Positions 22,541 through 30,186 of a stretch of 37,927 nucleotides of DNA are shown here, one piece after another. Each line of letters opens with the position of its first letter. Within the stretch, counting starts at the first letter, position 1. The DNA is taken from IMG/VR virus record IMGVR_UViG_3300028840_000127, positions 1 through 37,927 of that record; one strand, given 5' to 3'. Under the pieces are notes generated by a model, which saw only the letters and a list, made by a program, of their open reading frames with translations, searched no databases and had not been told where the DNA came from. This DNA comes from a virus. The position numbers and the translations under genes were made by a program.

Positions 22541-24298
22541 ATGATCGTTATCGACACCGAAGTCTACAAAGACTATTTTTTGCTTGCCGCAAAGCACCTC
22601 AACAGTGGCAAGATCAAAACGTTTGAGATGTACGCCGGGCACCAGCCCGATCTGCCCGCCATCAAGAAGCTGATGCAGAACACCACGATCAGCTTTAACG
22701 GCCTCAACTTTGACCTTATCCTGATCGCCGCCCTGCTGGATGGCGCCGACTGCGCAAAGTTAAAATCAATTTGCGACACCATCATCAAAGGCAAACAGCC
22801 CGGCTGGCTGGTTGCCAAGAATCTAAAAATCAACCTGAACCGAGGCTGGGATCATATCGACCTGATAGAAGTCGCACCTGGGCGTGTGAGCTTGAAGGTT
22901 TACGGCGCCAGGCTAGGCTGCGCCACGCTACAAGACTTGCCCATTGAACCTGGTGCCAGCATATCGCCGGCCCAGCGGCAATTGCTGGTTGACTACTGCG
23001 CCAACGACCTGGCGCTGACCGAGCTGCTGTACGACCAACTGCGTCCACAGATCGCCCTGCGCGAGAAGATGGGCGACCAGTACGGCATGGACCTGCGCAG
23101 CAAGTCAGACGCGCAGATCGCCGAGACCATCATCACCAGCGAGCTAGAACGCCTGACCGAGAACGCTGTTGCCAAACCAGACACCAGCCGCACCGAGTTT
23201 AAGTATCAAAACCCCGGCATCGTTACTTTTGAAACACCAGCCCTGCAGGAGTTGCTGCAGCGCATCCTGGCGACTACGTTTACGCTGGGCGGCAACGGCG
23301 CGGTGGTTCTGCCCAAGTGGCTACGCGACAGCAAGATCCGCGTTGGCGACCGTGATTACCAGATGGGCATCGGCGGCCTGCACTCCTGCGAGAAGACACA
23401 GTACCTAGCAGCAGATAGCGACCACGTCTTGTGCGATCTGGATGTCGCCAGTTATTACCCCAACATTATCCTGCAGCAGGCACTGGCGCCAGAGTCACTT
23501 GGCAAGCCGTTTCTCGATGTCTACCAGGGCATCGTCAACCGCCGCATGGCGGCAAAGCGTGCAGGCGATGAGGTCACCGCGTACACGCTTAAGATCGCCG
23601 TAAACGGCTCATTCGGCAAGCTGGGCAGCGTCTACTCAAAACTGTACGCGCCTGAGCTTTTGATACAGACCACCATTACCGGCCAGATGTGCCTGCTGAT
23701 GCTGATCGAGCGTATGTCTGCCGCCGGGATTGACATTCGCAGCGCCAACACCGACGGCATCGTGTGCTACTACCATCCAAGCCTGGCTGGTAAGATAGAC
23801 GAAGTATCGTTTGACTGGATGATGGACACCAGCTACGCACTGGAGCGCACTGACTATGTGGCACTGGCATCGCGAGACGTTAACAATTATGTGGCGGTCA
23901 AGCCTGACGGCAGCACCAAGGGTAAGGGGCTGTTTGCTGATACAGGCATCGCCAAAAACCCGGACATGAGCATCATAGCCACGGCTGTCGCCAAGCGCAT
24001 CGCGCACGGCACGGACATCGGAGACACGATCAGGGGCTGCTTGGACCCGTTGCAGTTTGTCAGCGTGCGCAAGGTAACCGGCGGCGCCATGTGGCGCAAC
24101 GAGCCTTTAGGAAAGGCTGTGCGGTTCTACTGGTCGCGGGAAGGTGACGCTATCCAGTACGCGACCAACGGCAACCTGGTGCCTAAGTCATCGGGTGCCA
24201 GACCCTTGATGGTCCTGTCCGACTTTGACCGGGCCGACGTTGATGAGTGGCGATACATCGCCGAAGCAAACAAACTTTTTAAAGACGTGGGAGCGTAA
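22541..24298 (+). CDS. Compact family-B DNA polymerase with 3'-5' exonuclease
   Basis: This 585-residue replicative polymerase is short for family B. Exonuclease motifs are VIDTEV (Asp5, Glu7), FNGLNFD (Asn53, Asp58) and DYCAND (Tyr152, Asp156). Polymerase motif A is DVASYYPNII with Asp301, and motif B is KIAVNGSFG with Lys351 and Asn355. Motif C reads SANTDGIVCY: the usual first Asp of DTD is Asn403, while the metal-binding second Asp is kept at 405. About 180 residues follow motif C, probably thumb. These motifs exclude family A. The ATG follows GAAGGA, and the terminator at 22480 sits between it and the ssDNA-binding gene. Confidence 0.85.
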   Translation: MIVIDTEVYKDYFLLAAKHLNSGKIKTFEMYAGHQPDLPAIKKLMQNTTISFNGLNFDLILIAALLDGADCAKLKSICDTIIKGKQPGWLVAKNLKINLNRGWDHIDLIEVAPGRVSLKVYGARLGCATLQDLPIEPGASISPAQRQLLVDYCANDLALTELLYDQLRPQIALREKMGDQYGMDLRSKSDAQIAETIITSELERLTENAVAKPDTSRTEFKYQNPGIVTFETPALQELLQRILATTFTLGGNGAVVLPKWLRDSKIRVGDRDYQMGIGGLHSCEKTQYLAADSDHVLCDLDVASYYPNIILQQALAPESLGKPFLDVYQGIVNRRMAAKRAGDEVTAYTLKIAVNGSFGKLGSVYSKLYAPELLIQTTITGQMCLLMLIERMSAAGIDIRSANTDGIVCYYHPSLAGKIDEVSFDWMMDTSYALERTDYVALASRDVNNYVAVKPDGSTKGKGLFADTGIAKNPDMSIIATAVAKRIAHGTDIGDTIRGCLDPLQFVSVRKVTGGAMWRNEPLGKAVRFYWSREGDAIQYATNGNLVPKSSGARPLMVLSDFDRADVDEWRYIAEANKLFKDVGA

Positions 24299-24299
24299 G

Positions 24300-24497
24300 A
24301 TGAGCAAGCAGAAAATCAAAGACCAGCAGTCAGCAGAACTGCAAAAGAAAGTAGACGCCTTTTTAGCAGCCGGAGGTAAGATCCAAGTGATTCCACACAC
24401 ACTGTCCGTCATGCACCTGCATAGCGGCGACTGGAACCAAGACCTGATGTCACGCTTGCAGACGCAAAAGAGGCTGGATAATGTCAACAATCCTTGA
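24300..24497 (+). CDS. Small hypothetical protein (65 aa)
   Basis: A 65-residue protein that begins one base after the polymerase stop and overlaps the VRR-NUC start by 17 bases. It is Lys/Gln-rich at the start (SKQKIKDQQSAELQKKV) and includes a DAFLAAGGKIQVIP element, a pattern often seen in short phage proteins between polymerase and nuclease genes. Function unknown. Confidence 0.62.
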   Translation: MSKQKIKDQQSAELQKKVDAFLAAGGKIQVIPHTLSVMHLHSGDWNQDLMSRLQTQKRLDNVNNP

Positions 24498-24753
24498 GCG
24501 GACCGTTGAAGCCGCACTGGTCAAGCGCGTTAAGGCGCTTGGCGGCACCTGCGAGAAGTTTACCAGCCCGGGGCGCAGGTCTGTGCCCGACAGGATCATC
24601 ACGCTGCCGGGTGGCAGGGTGGTCTTCGTTGAATGCAAAGCACCTGGCAAACGACCGACAGCAAAGCAGTACCTTGACCACGTCCGGCGCCGAGACCTTG
24701 GCTGTGACGTAAGAGTTATCGACACAGTGGAGATGGCAAATGCGTTTGACTGA
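24481..24753 (+). CDS. VRR-NUC domain nuclease
   Basis: A 90-residue single-domain VRR-NUC protein of the PD-(D/E)XK superfamily. Pro36-Asp37 (VPDRIITLPGG) and Glu51-Cys-Lys53 (VFVECKAPG) form the catalytic core, and Gln63 lies in the following helix (AKQYLDH). Stand-alone phage VRR-NUC proteins cut branched DNA such as Holliday junctions. Placed between polymerase and helicase genes, it probably resolves replication or recombination intermediates before packaging. Confidence 0.85.
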   Translation: MSTILERTVEAALVKRVKALGGTCEKFTSPGRRSVPDRIITLPGGRVVFVECKAPGKRPTAKQYLDHVRRRDLGCDVRVIDTVEMANAFD

Positions 24754-24859
24754 TTTACGACAAAAGTGGTACTTGCTGCCAGAGCGATTAAAAACCGTTT
24801 CTGTCAGCTTTAGCGTCGGTTTAGCCTGGGCGATTACGGTGGCAATTTGCATCGACTGA
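24740..24859 (+). CDS. Small single-pass membrane protein (39 aa)
   Basis: A 39-codon frame overlapping the nuclease gene end by 14 bases. It has a basic N-terminus (RLTDLRQKWYLLPERLK) followed by one hydrophobic segment (FSVGLAWAITVAICI) that would just span or dip into the inner membrane. No ribosome site stands out, so it may depend on coupling. A real but tiny early membrane protein is plausible; function unknown. Confidence 0.45.
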   Translation: MRLTDLRQKWYLLPERLKTVSVSFSVGLAWAITVAICID

Positions 24860-24908
24860 GTTGTAGGTTAGACCGTTGCGCACATGCGTACAAAAAAGGA
24901 TTAAGATT

Positions 24909-26084
24909 ATGATTGACCCGAAACTGCTCGACTACTGCGCCACAGATCGCCAGCGCGAGATCATCCAGGCTGTGCTTGACCACGGTAGCGCAAATAAAGC
25001 GGCAAAGGCTATGGGAAAAAATCGCAGATGGATTGATGAGACCGTGCTACGTGTAAAAGGCCATGCAGCCAGGCAAGGTTGGGGGCCAGAGTATGACCTG
25101 ACTCACCAGATCGCGCCAGGTCAGATTCTGCGCGGTGCCAGCACGTTGTACGGCGCTGACGGACAAGTCAAAGTGCAGTGGGTCAAAACTCAGGCGGACA
25201 AAGAAGCGCAGTTGCAGATGCTGCGAGATGCTGTATCGGCCATTGCTGACGACATCAAGCCAGTGGTGCCAGTCGCAGCGCCGACGATCAATAACGCGGA
25301 TTTGATGGTAGTTGTTCCCCAGGGAGACCCGCATCTCGGGATGTATGCCTGGGCCGAGGAATCAGGACATGACTTTGACGTTGACATTGCCAGAGCAGAT
25401 TTATGCGGCGCTATGCAATACCTGTCCGACAACAGCCCGGCGGCTGAGACGTGTATGATCCTTAACCTTGGCGACTTCTTCCATGCGGACAATGCTTTGT
25501 CACGCACGAAGTCAGGCAACGTACTTGACACCGACACGCGCTGGTCACGGGTGATGCAGCTTGGCATCCTGACAATGGTGGACTGTATCGACATTGCCCG
25601 CAAAAAGCATAGCAAAGTGATCGTTCACAACCTGATCGGCAATCACGATGAACACAGCAGTCAGATGCTTGCGCTGTGCTTGCAGGCCTGGTTTCGCAAC
25701 GAGCATCGCGTTGAGATTCGGCCGACGATTGCCAAGCACACATACGAGCGTTTCGGCAGCAACCTCATCGGTATGACGCACGGTGACACCATCAAGCGAG
25801 GCGGGGTTGGGCTTGACAGTCTGATGGCAGCAGACCGGGCAAAAGACTGGGGCGAGACTACTCAGCGATACTGGTATACAGGTCACATACATACGACCAA
25901 CAAAGCCGAGCTTTCTGGCGGCGTTATCTGGGAGAGCTTTCGCAACCTGGCTCCCAACGACTCTTGGCACCAGGGTCAAGGCTACCGCTCAGGGCGCAAC
26001 ATGACGTCGATTGTGCTGCACAAGGACCACGGCGAGGTTGCCAGAGCGACCTGTGATATTTCAATTGTCAGGGGTAAAACATGA
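24909..26084 (+). CDS. HTH + calcineurin-like metallophosphoesterase
   Basis: A 391-residue protein. The N-terminal ~60 residues look like a helix-turn-helix (REIIQAVLDHGSANKAAKAM). The C-terminal ~260 residues carry the metallophosphoesterase metal motifs in order: GDPHLG (139-144), GDFFH (188-192), GNHDEH (244-249), THGD (290-293) and GHIH (325-328). Such phage proteins may act as nucleases or phosphodiesterases on DNA ends or nucleotides. The HTH suggests DNA targeting. I chose the ATG at 24909 after AAAGGA; a longer frame from 24876 lacks such a site. It overlaps the DUF3310 start. Confidence 0.8.
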   Translation: MIDPKLLDYCATDRQREIIQAVLDHGSANKAAKAMGKNRRWIDETVLRVKGHAARQGWGPEYDLTHQIAPGQILRGASTLYGADGQVKVQWVKTQADKEAQLQMLRDAVSAIADDIKPVVPVAAPTINNADLMVVVPQGDPHLGMYAWAEESGHDFDVDIARADLCGAMQYLSDNSPAAETCMILNLGDFFHADNALSRTKSGNVLDTDTRWSRVMQLGILTMVDCIDIARKKHSKVIVHNLIGNHDEHSSQMLALCLQAWFRNEHRVEIRPTIAKHTYERFGSNLIGMTHGDTIKRGGVGLDSLMAADRAKDWGETTQRYWYTGHIHTTNKAELSGGVIWESFRNLAPNDSWHQGQGYRSGRNMTSIVLHKDHGEVARATCDISIVRGKT

Positions 26085-26353
26085 GCGCATTAGACAAGCA
26101 AGTTGGCGGTTCGCATTACAAGGACATGGCCATTCAGCCCATCGAGTACATCCACAAAAACGGCCTTGGCTTCTGCGAAGGCAACATCGTTAAGTACATC
26201 ACCCGATGGAAGACCAAAAACGGCATTGAAGATCTGAAAAAGGTCATCCATTACGCCGAGTTGCTCATCCAGATGGAGCAAGAAAAGCAACAGTCGCAAC
26301 CGGAAAAGACGCGTACTTCTGAGTACGTTGATCCTTACGATGTGGTACCGTAA
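26081..26353 (+). CDS. DUF3310 protein (T7 gp1.7-related family)
   Basis: A 90-residue protein with the full DUF3310 signature: GGSHYKDMAIQPIEYI, then GNIVKYITRWKTKNGIEDL and KVIHYAELLI. The T7 member gp1.7 is a nucleotide kinase, so a role in nucleotide supply is likely. The usual short length and lack of a P-loop make it a distinct kinase type. The ATG overlaps the metallophosphoesterase stop as ATGA, and a small hairpin covers its own stop codon. Confidence 0.85.
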   Translation: MSALDKQVGGSHYKDMAIQPIEYIHKNGLGFCEGNIVKYITRWKTKNGIEDLKKVIHYAELLIQMEQEKQQSQPEKTRTSEYVDPYDVVP

Positions 26354-26363
26354 CCAATTACGG
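26348..26363 (+). other. Small hairpin at the end of the DUF3310 gene
   Basis: CCGTAA and TTACGG form a perfect six-pair stem with a CCAA loop; the left arm contains the stop codon. No T run follows, so it is more likely an RNA stability or processing feature than a terminator. Confidence 0.55.
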
Positions 26364-26399
26364 CACCATAAGCTAACTGGTTGATTATCAAGGAATATC

Positions 26400-27782
26400 A
26401 TGCCCGTACTATCACGCTTGGATTTGCACAATTACCAAAAAAGAGCCGTGCAATACATAAAAGACAAGCGCCGCTGCGGATTATTCCTTGATCTAGGTAT
26501 GGGCAAGACCTCCAGCACGCTCACTGCTGTCAGCGACCTGCTGGATGAGTTCCTGGCGCACAAGGTGCTGGTCGTTGCCCCGCTGCGCGTCGCGTTAAGC
26601 GTGTGGCATGATGAGATCCGCACCTGGGACCACCTGCGGCACCTGAGCATCACCAGCGTGCTGGGCACTGAGCGTCAGCGGCTGGCGGCGTTGCAGCGGG
26701 TGACAGACATCTACACCATCAACCGCGAGAACCTTCCCTGGCTGGTAACGCACTACGGTAAGAAGTGGCCGTTCGATGTCATCATTATTGACGAGTCCAG
26801 CAGCTTTAAGAGCGCCAGCAGCCAACGCTTTAAGGCGCTGAAGAAGGTGGCGCCAGAGTGTCAGTACATGATCTTGTTGACCGGCACCCCGGCGCCCAAC
26901 AGCCTGCTGGACATCTGGTCGCAGATGTATCTTATCGACTTTGGTGCCACGCTGGGGCGGACCATGTCGGGATACAAGCAACGCTTTTTTGAACAGCAAG
27001 GATATGGCGGGTACACGATGACAATCCGCCCAGGCGCTGCTGAGACCATCCACAAGCTGATCGAGCCGCTGGCTATGTCAATGGCCGCAGCGGACTACCT
27101 GGACCTGCCTGACAGGCTGGACATCATGCACCGCGTTACACTGCCAGAAAAGTCGCAGCAAGCGTACCTGGCTTTCGAGCGTGATCTGCTGATCGAGTTT
27201 GCCAGCGGCGAGGACATCGAGGCAGCAAGTGCAGCAGTGCTGGCCGGCAAGCTGCTGCAGTGGTGCAACGGCTCAATCTATACCGACGAGCACGGCAGCT
27301 ACATAGAGCTGCACAAGGCAAAGCTGGAAGCACTGAGCGAGATCCGTGAGGACAATAGCGGCGAGACCATGCTGGTGGCGTATGCGTACAAGGCCGACCT
27401 TGAGCGACTTAAGGCGCGGTTTCCAGACGCTGTTGTGCTGGACAAAGACCCCGAGACCATCGCCCGCTGGAACCGCGGTGAGATATCCATGCTGCTGGCG
27501 CACCCTGCCAGCGCCGGGCATGGCCTCAACCTGCAGCACGGCGGCTCGCTGATCGTGTGGTTCGGCCTGTGCTGGTCGCTGGAATACTACCAGCAGTTTA
27601 ATGCCCGGCTCCATCGCCAGGGACAGCAGTGCGCTGTGCGGATACTGCACCTAGTGGCTGACGGCTGTTTGGATGAGCGAGTGCTGCTGGTGCTGGCTGA
27701 TAAGGACGCGACACAACAAAAACTACTGCTGGCGCTGAAGGCAAAGTGCCATACCGGAGGAGCAAATGACATACGAATTTAA
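26400..27782 (+). CDS. SNF2-type DEAD/DEAH helicase
   Basis: A 460-residue superfamily-2 ATPase. The first lobe has the Walker A LDLGMGKTSS (30-39), motif II IIIDESSS (128-135, DEXX form) and motif III LLTGTPAPN (159-167). The second lobe contains the SNF2-like ending YYQQFNARLHRQGQ (motif VI, with the arginine finger). Related phage helicases sit with DUF2800/DUF2815 modules and are thought to remodel forks or protein-DNA complexes. The ATG at 26400 follows AAGGAA. The gene overlaps the next by 17 bases, with GGAGGA inside its 3' end. Confidence 0.87.
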   Translation: MPVLSRLDLHNYQKRAVQYIKDKRRCGLFLDLGMGKTSSTLTAVSDLLDEFLAHKVLVVAPLRVALSVWHDEIRTWDHLRHLSITSVLGTERQRLAALQRVTDIYTINRENLPWLVTHYGKKWPFDVIIIDESSSFKSASSQRFKALKKVAPECQYMILLTGTPAPNSLLDIWSQMYLIDFGATLGRTMSGYKQRFFEQQGYGGYTMTIRPGAAETIHKLIEPLAMSMAAADYLDLPDRLDIMHRVTLPEKSQQAYLAFERDLLIEFASGEDIEAASAAVLAGKLLQWCNGSIYTDEHGSYIELHKAKLEALSEIREDNSGETMLVAYAYKADLERLKARFPDAVVLDKDPETIARWNRGEISMLLAHPASAGHGLNLQHGGSLIVWFGLCWSLEYYQQFNARLHRQGQQCAVRILHLVADGCLDERVLLVLADKDATQQKLLLALKAKCHTGGANDIRI

Positions 27783-28143
27783 TGCCGATCAAATAGAGTG
27801 GTTGCACGACCTCGAAACGACAACCGAACCGCAGATCACTGGCTCGTTGTGGTCACCCGTTGGCTGGTGCTGCTTGGGCAGGGCGTGTGCTGCGCTAAGC
27901 GTGCCGTTCGAGCGAGTAGGTACTAAGCGGCGATACGAGGGTGCCACTTACGGGCTACCCGCTTCTGTTGTCACCAGGCTGCGGCTGAGGAGCGATATTG
28001 GCGATATTACATATGGCGTCGCGGTCAAAGATAGCGTTGATTTGTGCGAAGATCTAGCGTCCCTGAATGATTACGCAGGCTGGACGTTCCGCGAAATAGC
28101 CAAGTTTATCCGCGAAAACCCCGACAAGGTGTTTGAATCATGA
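27766..28143 (+). CDS. Conserved phage protein of unknown function (125 aa)
   Basis: A 125-residue protein. It has a GWCCLGRACAAL cysteine element, a YGLPASVVTRL segment and an ending of the type SLNDYAGWTFREIAKFIRENP, which I recognise from many phage hypothetical proteins (cysteine-rich middle, 'LND...F..IA..I' end). The ATG at 27766 is preceded by GGAGGAGC. Function unknown; the paired Cys may bind metal. Confidence 0.72.
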   Translation: MTYEFNADQIEWLHDLETTTEPQITGSLWSPVGWCCLGRACAALSVPFERVGTKRRYEGATYGLPASVVTRLRLRSDIGDITYGVAVKDSVDLCEDLASLNDYAGWTFREIAKFIRENPDKVFES

Positions 28144-28183
28144 AAAATGTTTTTTCACTTGGCGCGACTTAACTACCGTTCGT

Positions 28184-28240
28184 CGGAAAGTAAAATAATT
28201 ACCGGAAAGGTGTTGTACCTTACCGGAAAGACTGTATACT
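28184..28240 (+). promoter_or_regulatory. CGGAAAG repeat cluster with promoter-like end
   Basis: CGGAAAG occurs at 28184, 28203 and 28224, about two helical turns apart; the last two share TTACCGGAAAG. Directly after the last copy is CTGTATACTG with a TATACT -10-like box at 28235-28240, about 30 bases before the ATG at 28271. TTGTAC sits 16 bases before that box. The cluster looks like tandem activator or repressor sites on a late-early promoter. The same element precedes the mini-operon at 30235. Confidence 0.5.
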
Positions 28241-28270
28241 GATCCCGTACACAACGAAACGGAGAGAAAA

Positions 28271-28549
28271 ATGGCATCATCATACGACGATATGAAAGAA
28301 TGGCTTGCAACACTGGGCTTTGATTGCAGCAAGTTGACAGACGACCAGATGGATTAGGTTGGCATGGCCGCCGAAAACGCAGGCTTGGACTGGGACTGGG
28401 CAACTGCCGATGATGAAGATTGTGAAGACCGCGCAAGCCGAATCATTCAAGCCAAAGATCAGGTTGAATGCTCAGGGTGTTTGTCAGAAGACGAAATGAT
28501 CGCCAACGCTGTAGGCGCTACTTTTGATGACTTAGGTATTCGACGATAA
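28271..28549 (+). pseudogene. Small acidic protein frame split by an in-frame TAG (read-through or nonsense)
   Basis: A good GGAGAG site leads to an ATG at 28271. After 28 codons (ending LTDDQMD) the frame meets TAG at 28355-28357 and then continues, in frame, for another 64 codons (from VGMAAENAGLDWDW to DDLGIRR). Both halves are acidic and helical and read like one protein of about 92 residues. Alternatives are amber suppression or read-through, restart at the ATG at 28364 (AGGTT just before it), a real nonsense mutation, or a sequencing error. TAG acts as an ordinary stop in several other genes here, so genome-wide recoding is unlikely. Confidence 0.55.
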
Positions 28550-28557
28550 ATCAACCA

Positions 28558-28573
28558 GGGGCAGCAATGCCCC
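28558..28573. other. Hairpin with GCAA tetraloop
   Basis: GGGGCA-GCAA-TGCCCC is a perfect six-pair stem closed by a GNRA tetraloop, between the amber-split gene and the 50-residue gene. On the minus strand it is followed by TGGTTGATTT and could be a weak end for leftward lysis transcripts that run past 28744. Confidence 0.55.
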
Positions 28574-28594
28574 GACAATTAAAAGGAAAATAAA

Positions 28595-28747
28595 ATGAAA
28601 ACCAGAGAATTTGAAGGCAAATCTATCGAAGACATTATCGCCAAGATCGAAGCAGAAGGCGAAGTCTTCAGCTTCGCAGCGTTCAAGCGCAGCGACGGGG
28701 TCTGGCGCGTGGTGGCTGAGTGGTTTGAGGTTGTTCCGCTGCACTAG
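28595..28747 (+). CDS. Small hypothetical protein (50 aa), last gene of the rightward operon
   Basis: A 50-residue protein: KTREFEGKSIEDIIAKI, then SFAAFKRSDGVWRVVAEWF. The ribosome site is AAAAGGAAA. Its TAG stop overlaps the TAG stop of the leftward DUF5675 gene within the four bases CTAG, so the two operons converge with no spacer or terminator. Function unknown. Confidence 0.6.
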   Translation: MKTREFEGKSIEDIIAKIEAEGEVFSFAAFKRSDGVWRVVAEWFEVVPLH

Positions 28748-29157
28748 CGGGTATCGTCAACCATCAAAGCCCCCTCACGAATTACCAGCGGCATTGTCTT
28801 GATGCCGCTGGTGATCCTGTAAAATTCGGCAACGGCGTTTGCTGAGTTAGTTACACCATCCAAATGGGCAAAAACACCCCGCCCAAAACCAATACACCCC
28901 TCAACATCATGCGCGTAGTTTGCGGTATGGATCAGGATGTGGGTTCGTCCCGGTACGTCAGCGACCTCCCATGTGTCTGGCCCAAAGCGTGGCGAGTTGA
29001 CCCGGACCATCGTGTACTCGCCAACCGGGATGCATGACACGCTGAACGCGTTATCGAGCCAGGGGCGCTCAATGGTCCACCAGGACAGGTCGTTGTAGCT
29101 GGCGCGACCCAGGGTGCGATTGTTGAAATTGGCGAAGCGAATAATTTCAAGCGTCAT
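28744..29157 (-). CDS. DUF5675 protein, candidate lysis enzyme
   Basis: A 137-residue protein with the DUF5675 pattern: a TLGRASYNDLSWWTIERPW start region, CIPVGEYTM, then HILIHTANYAHDVEGCIGFG. The His...GCIG ending resembles the His/Cys arrangement of L,D-transpeptidase-like folds. These proteins recur in phage lysis loci next to holins, so it may be the peptidoglycan-active endolysin here; no muramidase or amidase was found elsewhere. I chose the ATG at 29157 because it overlaps the holin stop as ATGA; an earlier start at 29367 would sit inside the holin gene. Confidence 0.72.
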   Translation of the reverse strand: MTLEIIRFANFNNRTLGRASYNDLSWWTIERPWLDNAFSVSCIPVGEYTMVRVNSPRFGPDTWEVADVPGRTHILIHTANYAHDVEGCIGFGRGVFAHLDGVTNSANAVAEFYRITSGIKTMPLVIREGALMVDDTR

Positions 29158-29564
29158 GATTTTGCCACGCCCTTGCCTTTCTCCCAGGTTCGCAAACCGC
29201 CCAGGCCCAGCATACCAATCAAAATTGGCGTCAGTTGACTGGAGTCCAGAATCGGAAACTCCGGCGGCGTATCCATTGCGATGACCGCAACGAAGCGCAT
29301 AAGTGGCGACAGCACGAACTGATACGCCAAAGAAGCCACACACACCCAGCCGACAGCAGGACGCCAACCGCCAATAAATAGACTGCTGCTTGCCGCTTCA
29401 ACCTTGTTGATTTCGAGCTGTCCCAGTCTGGCTTGGATCTCACCGGCCATCTCCTGCGTCTGTGCCTCGGCCATCAGCTTGGCGGCCAGGTCTTTGTCTT
29501 TGACGAACTTACCGATAAAAGTATCCAGCAAGCCCAGGCCGGCGGTTACCGGGTCTAGGCTCAT
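29154..29564 (-). CDS. Holin of the 3TM (GTA holin) family
   Basis: A 136-residue membrane protein with an N-terminal amphipathic helix (residues ~1-45) and the family signature GGWRPAVGWVCVASLAYQFV, divided here as GGWRPAVGWV and CVASLAYQFV. It has further hydrophobic segments at about 85-97 and 112-124 (LIGMLGLGGLRTWEK at the end). The family makes the inner-membrane holes that release enzyme at lysis. The ATG overlaps the preceding stop and its own stop overlaps the DUF5675 ATG, which gives a coupled three-gene lysis cassette. Confidence 0.85.
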   Translation of the reverse strand: MSLDPVTAGLGLLDTFIGKFVKDKDLAAKLMAEAQTQEMAGEIQARLGQLEINKVEAASSSLFIGGWRPAVGWVCVASLAYQFVLSPLMRFVAVIAMDTPPEFPILDSSQLTPILIGMLGLGGLRTWEKGKGVAKS

Positions 29565-30106
29565 GCTTCACCTTCACTTGCGGCCACGGTCAGTATGGCC
29601 TTGGCATCGCCGGACATGTTGTAGCCGGCCAGGCCAAACAAGCCGATCAGGATGATGATGATGGGCGCCATGATCCAGCGCAGGTTCGGTGAGTCGATAA
29701 GGCTGCCGGCGCCAGTGATGGGCGCATGTCCCAGCTTGGCAACGGTCGTTTCAAGGTCGCTGATTAGCTCAAACTGGGTGCCGCTCTGGCTCCGCAGTTG
29801 GTTGGACAGAGACTCGTTGGCTGACAGGCGGTCTGATGTGGAATCAAGTTTATTGATGACCCTGGTCAATGACGTGGTGACACTGCCAAACTTTTCATCT
29901 GACCGCGCCATGTGGACATCTTGGGCGATCTGCAGCTTGTTAAGCGCGGCCAGTATACTTGTCGAAGAGTCTTCCATTTTTTGAGACAGCGTAATAATGC
30001 GAGTTTCGTTAGCAGATAGCTTCAAATTAAATTCTCTCAGCATATTGGCTAGATCCTGGGTTCCGCGTTCAAGTGCTGCCACCTTTGTCTGCAAATCATC
30101 CGGCAT
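29561..30106 (-). CDS. Coiled-coil protein with C-terminal membrane anchor, lysis cassette
   Basis: A 181-residue protein. Residues ~1-140 are a long heptad-rich helix with repeated SANE elements (KLSANETRIITLSQKM, DRLSANESLSNQL). A single hydrophobic segment near residues 147-166 (IMAPIIIILIGLFGLAGY) and a short acidic tail follow. The layout recalls XhlA-type lysis helpers or an inner-membrane spanin, although the anchor is at the wrong end for a classical i-spanin. I favour the ATG at 30106 (GAG about 9 bases upstream). A TTG at 30115 is an alternative. Lysis role is inferred from the holin next door. Confidence 0.65.
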   Translation of the reverse strand: MPDDLQTKVAALERGTQDLANMLREFNLKLSANETRIITLSQKMEDSSTSILAALNKLQIAQDVHMARSDEKFGSVTTSLTRVINKLDSTSDRLSANESLSNQLRSQSGTQFELISDLETTVAKLGHAPITGAGSLIDSPNLRWIMAPIIIILIGLFGLAGYNMSGDAKAILTVAASEGEA

Positions 30107-30186
30107 CACGCGCAACTCATAAGATTAAAAGATACCTAATTTTCGCACATGTCAATGGCATACGCTACTTCTAACAGTTGCGCTTG

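Noticed and set aside
28140-28172. Ten-codon frame (MKNVFSLGAT) after the 125-residue gene, with an AT-rich inverted repeat
   Set aside because: Too short to support, with no conservation evidence; the A/T hairpin is weak and lacks a GC stem.
28355-28357. Genome-wide amber recoding
   Set aside because: TAG ends several genes exactly where the next begins (for example at 689, 4161, 9698, 28744, 30538 and 34644), so TAG is used as a normal stop here.
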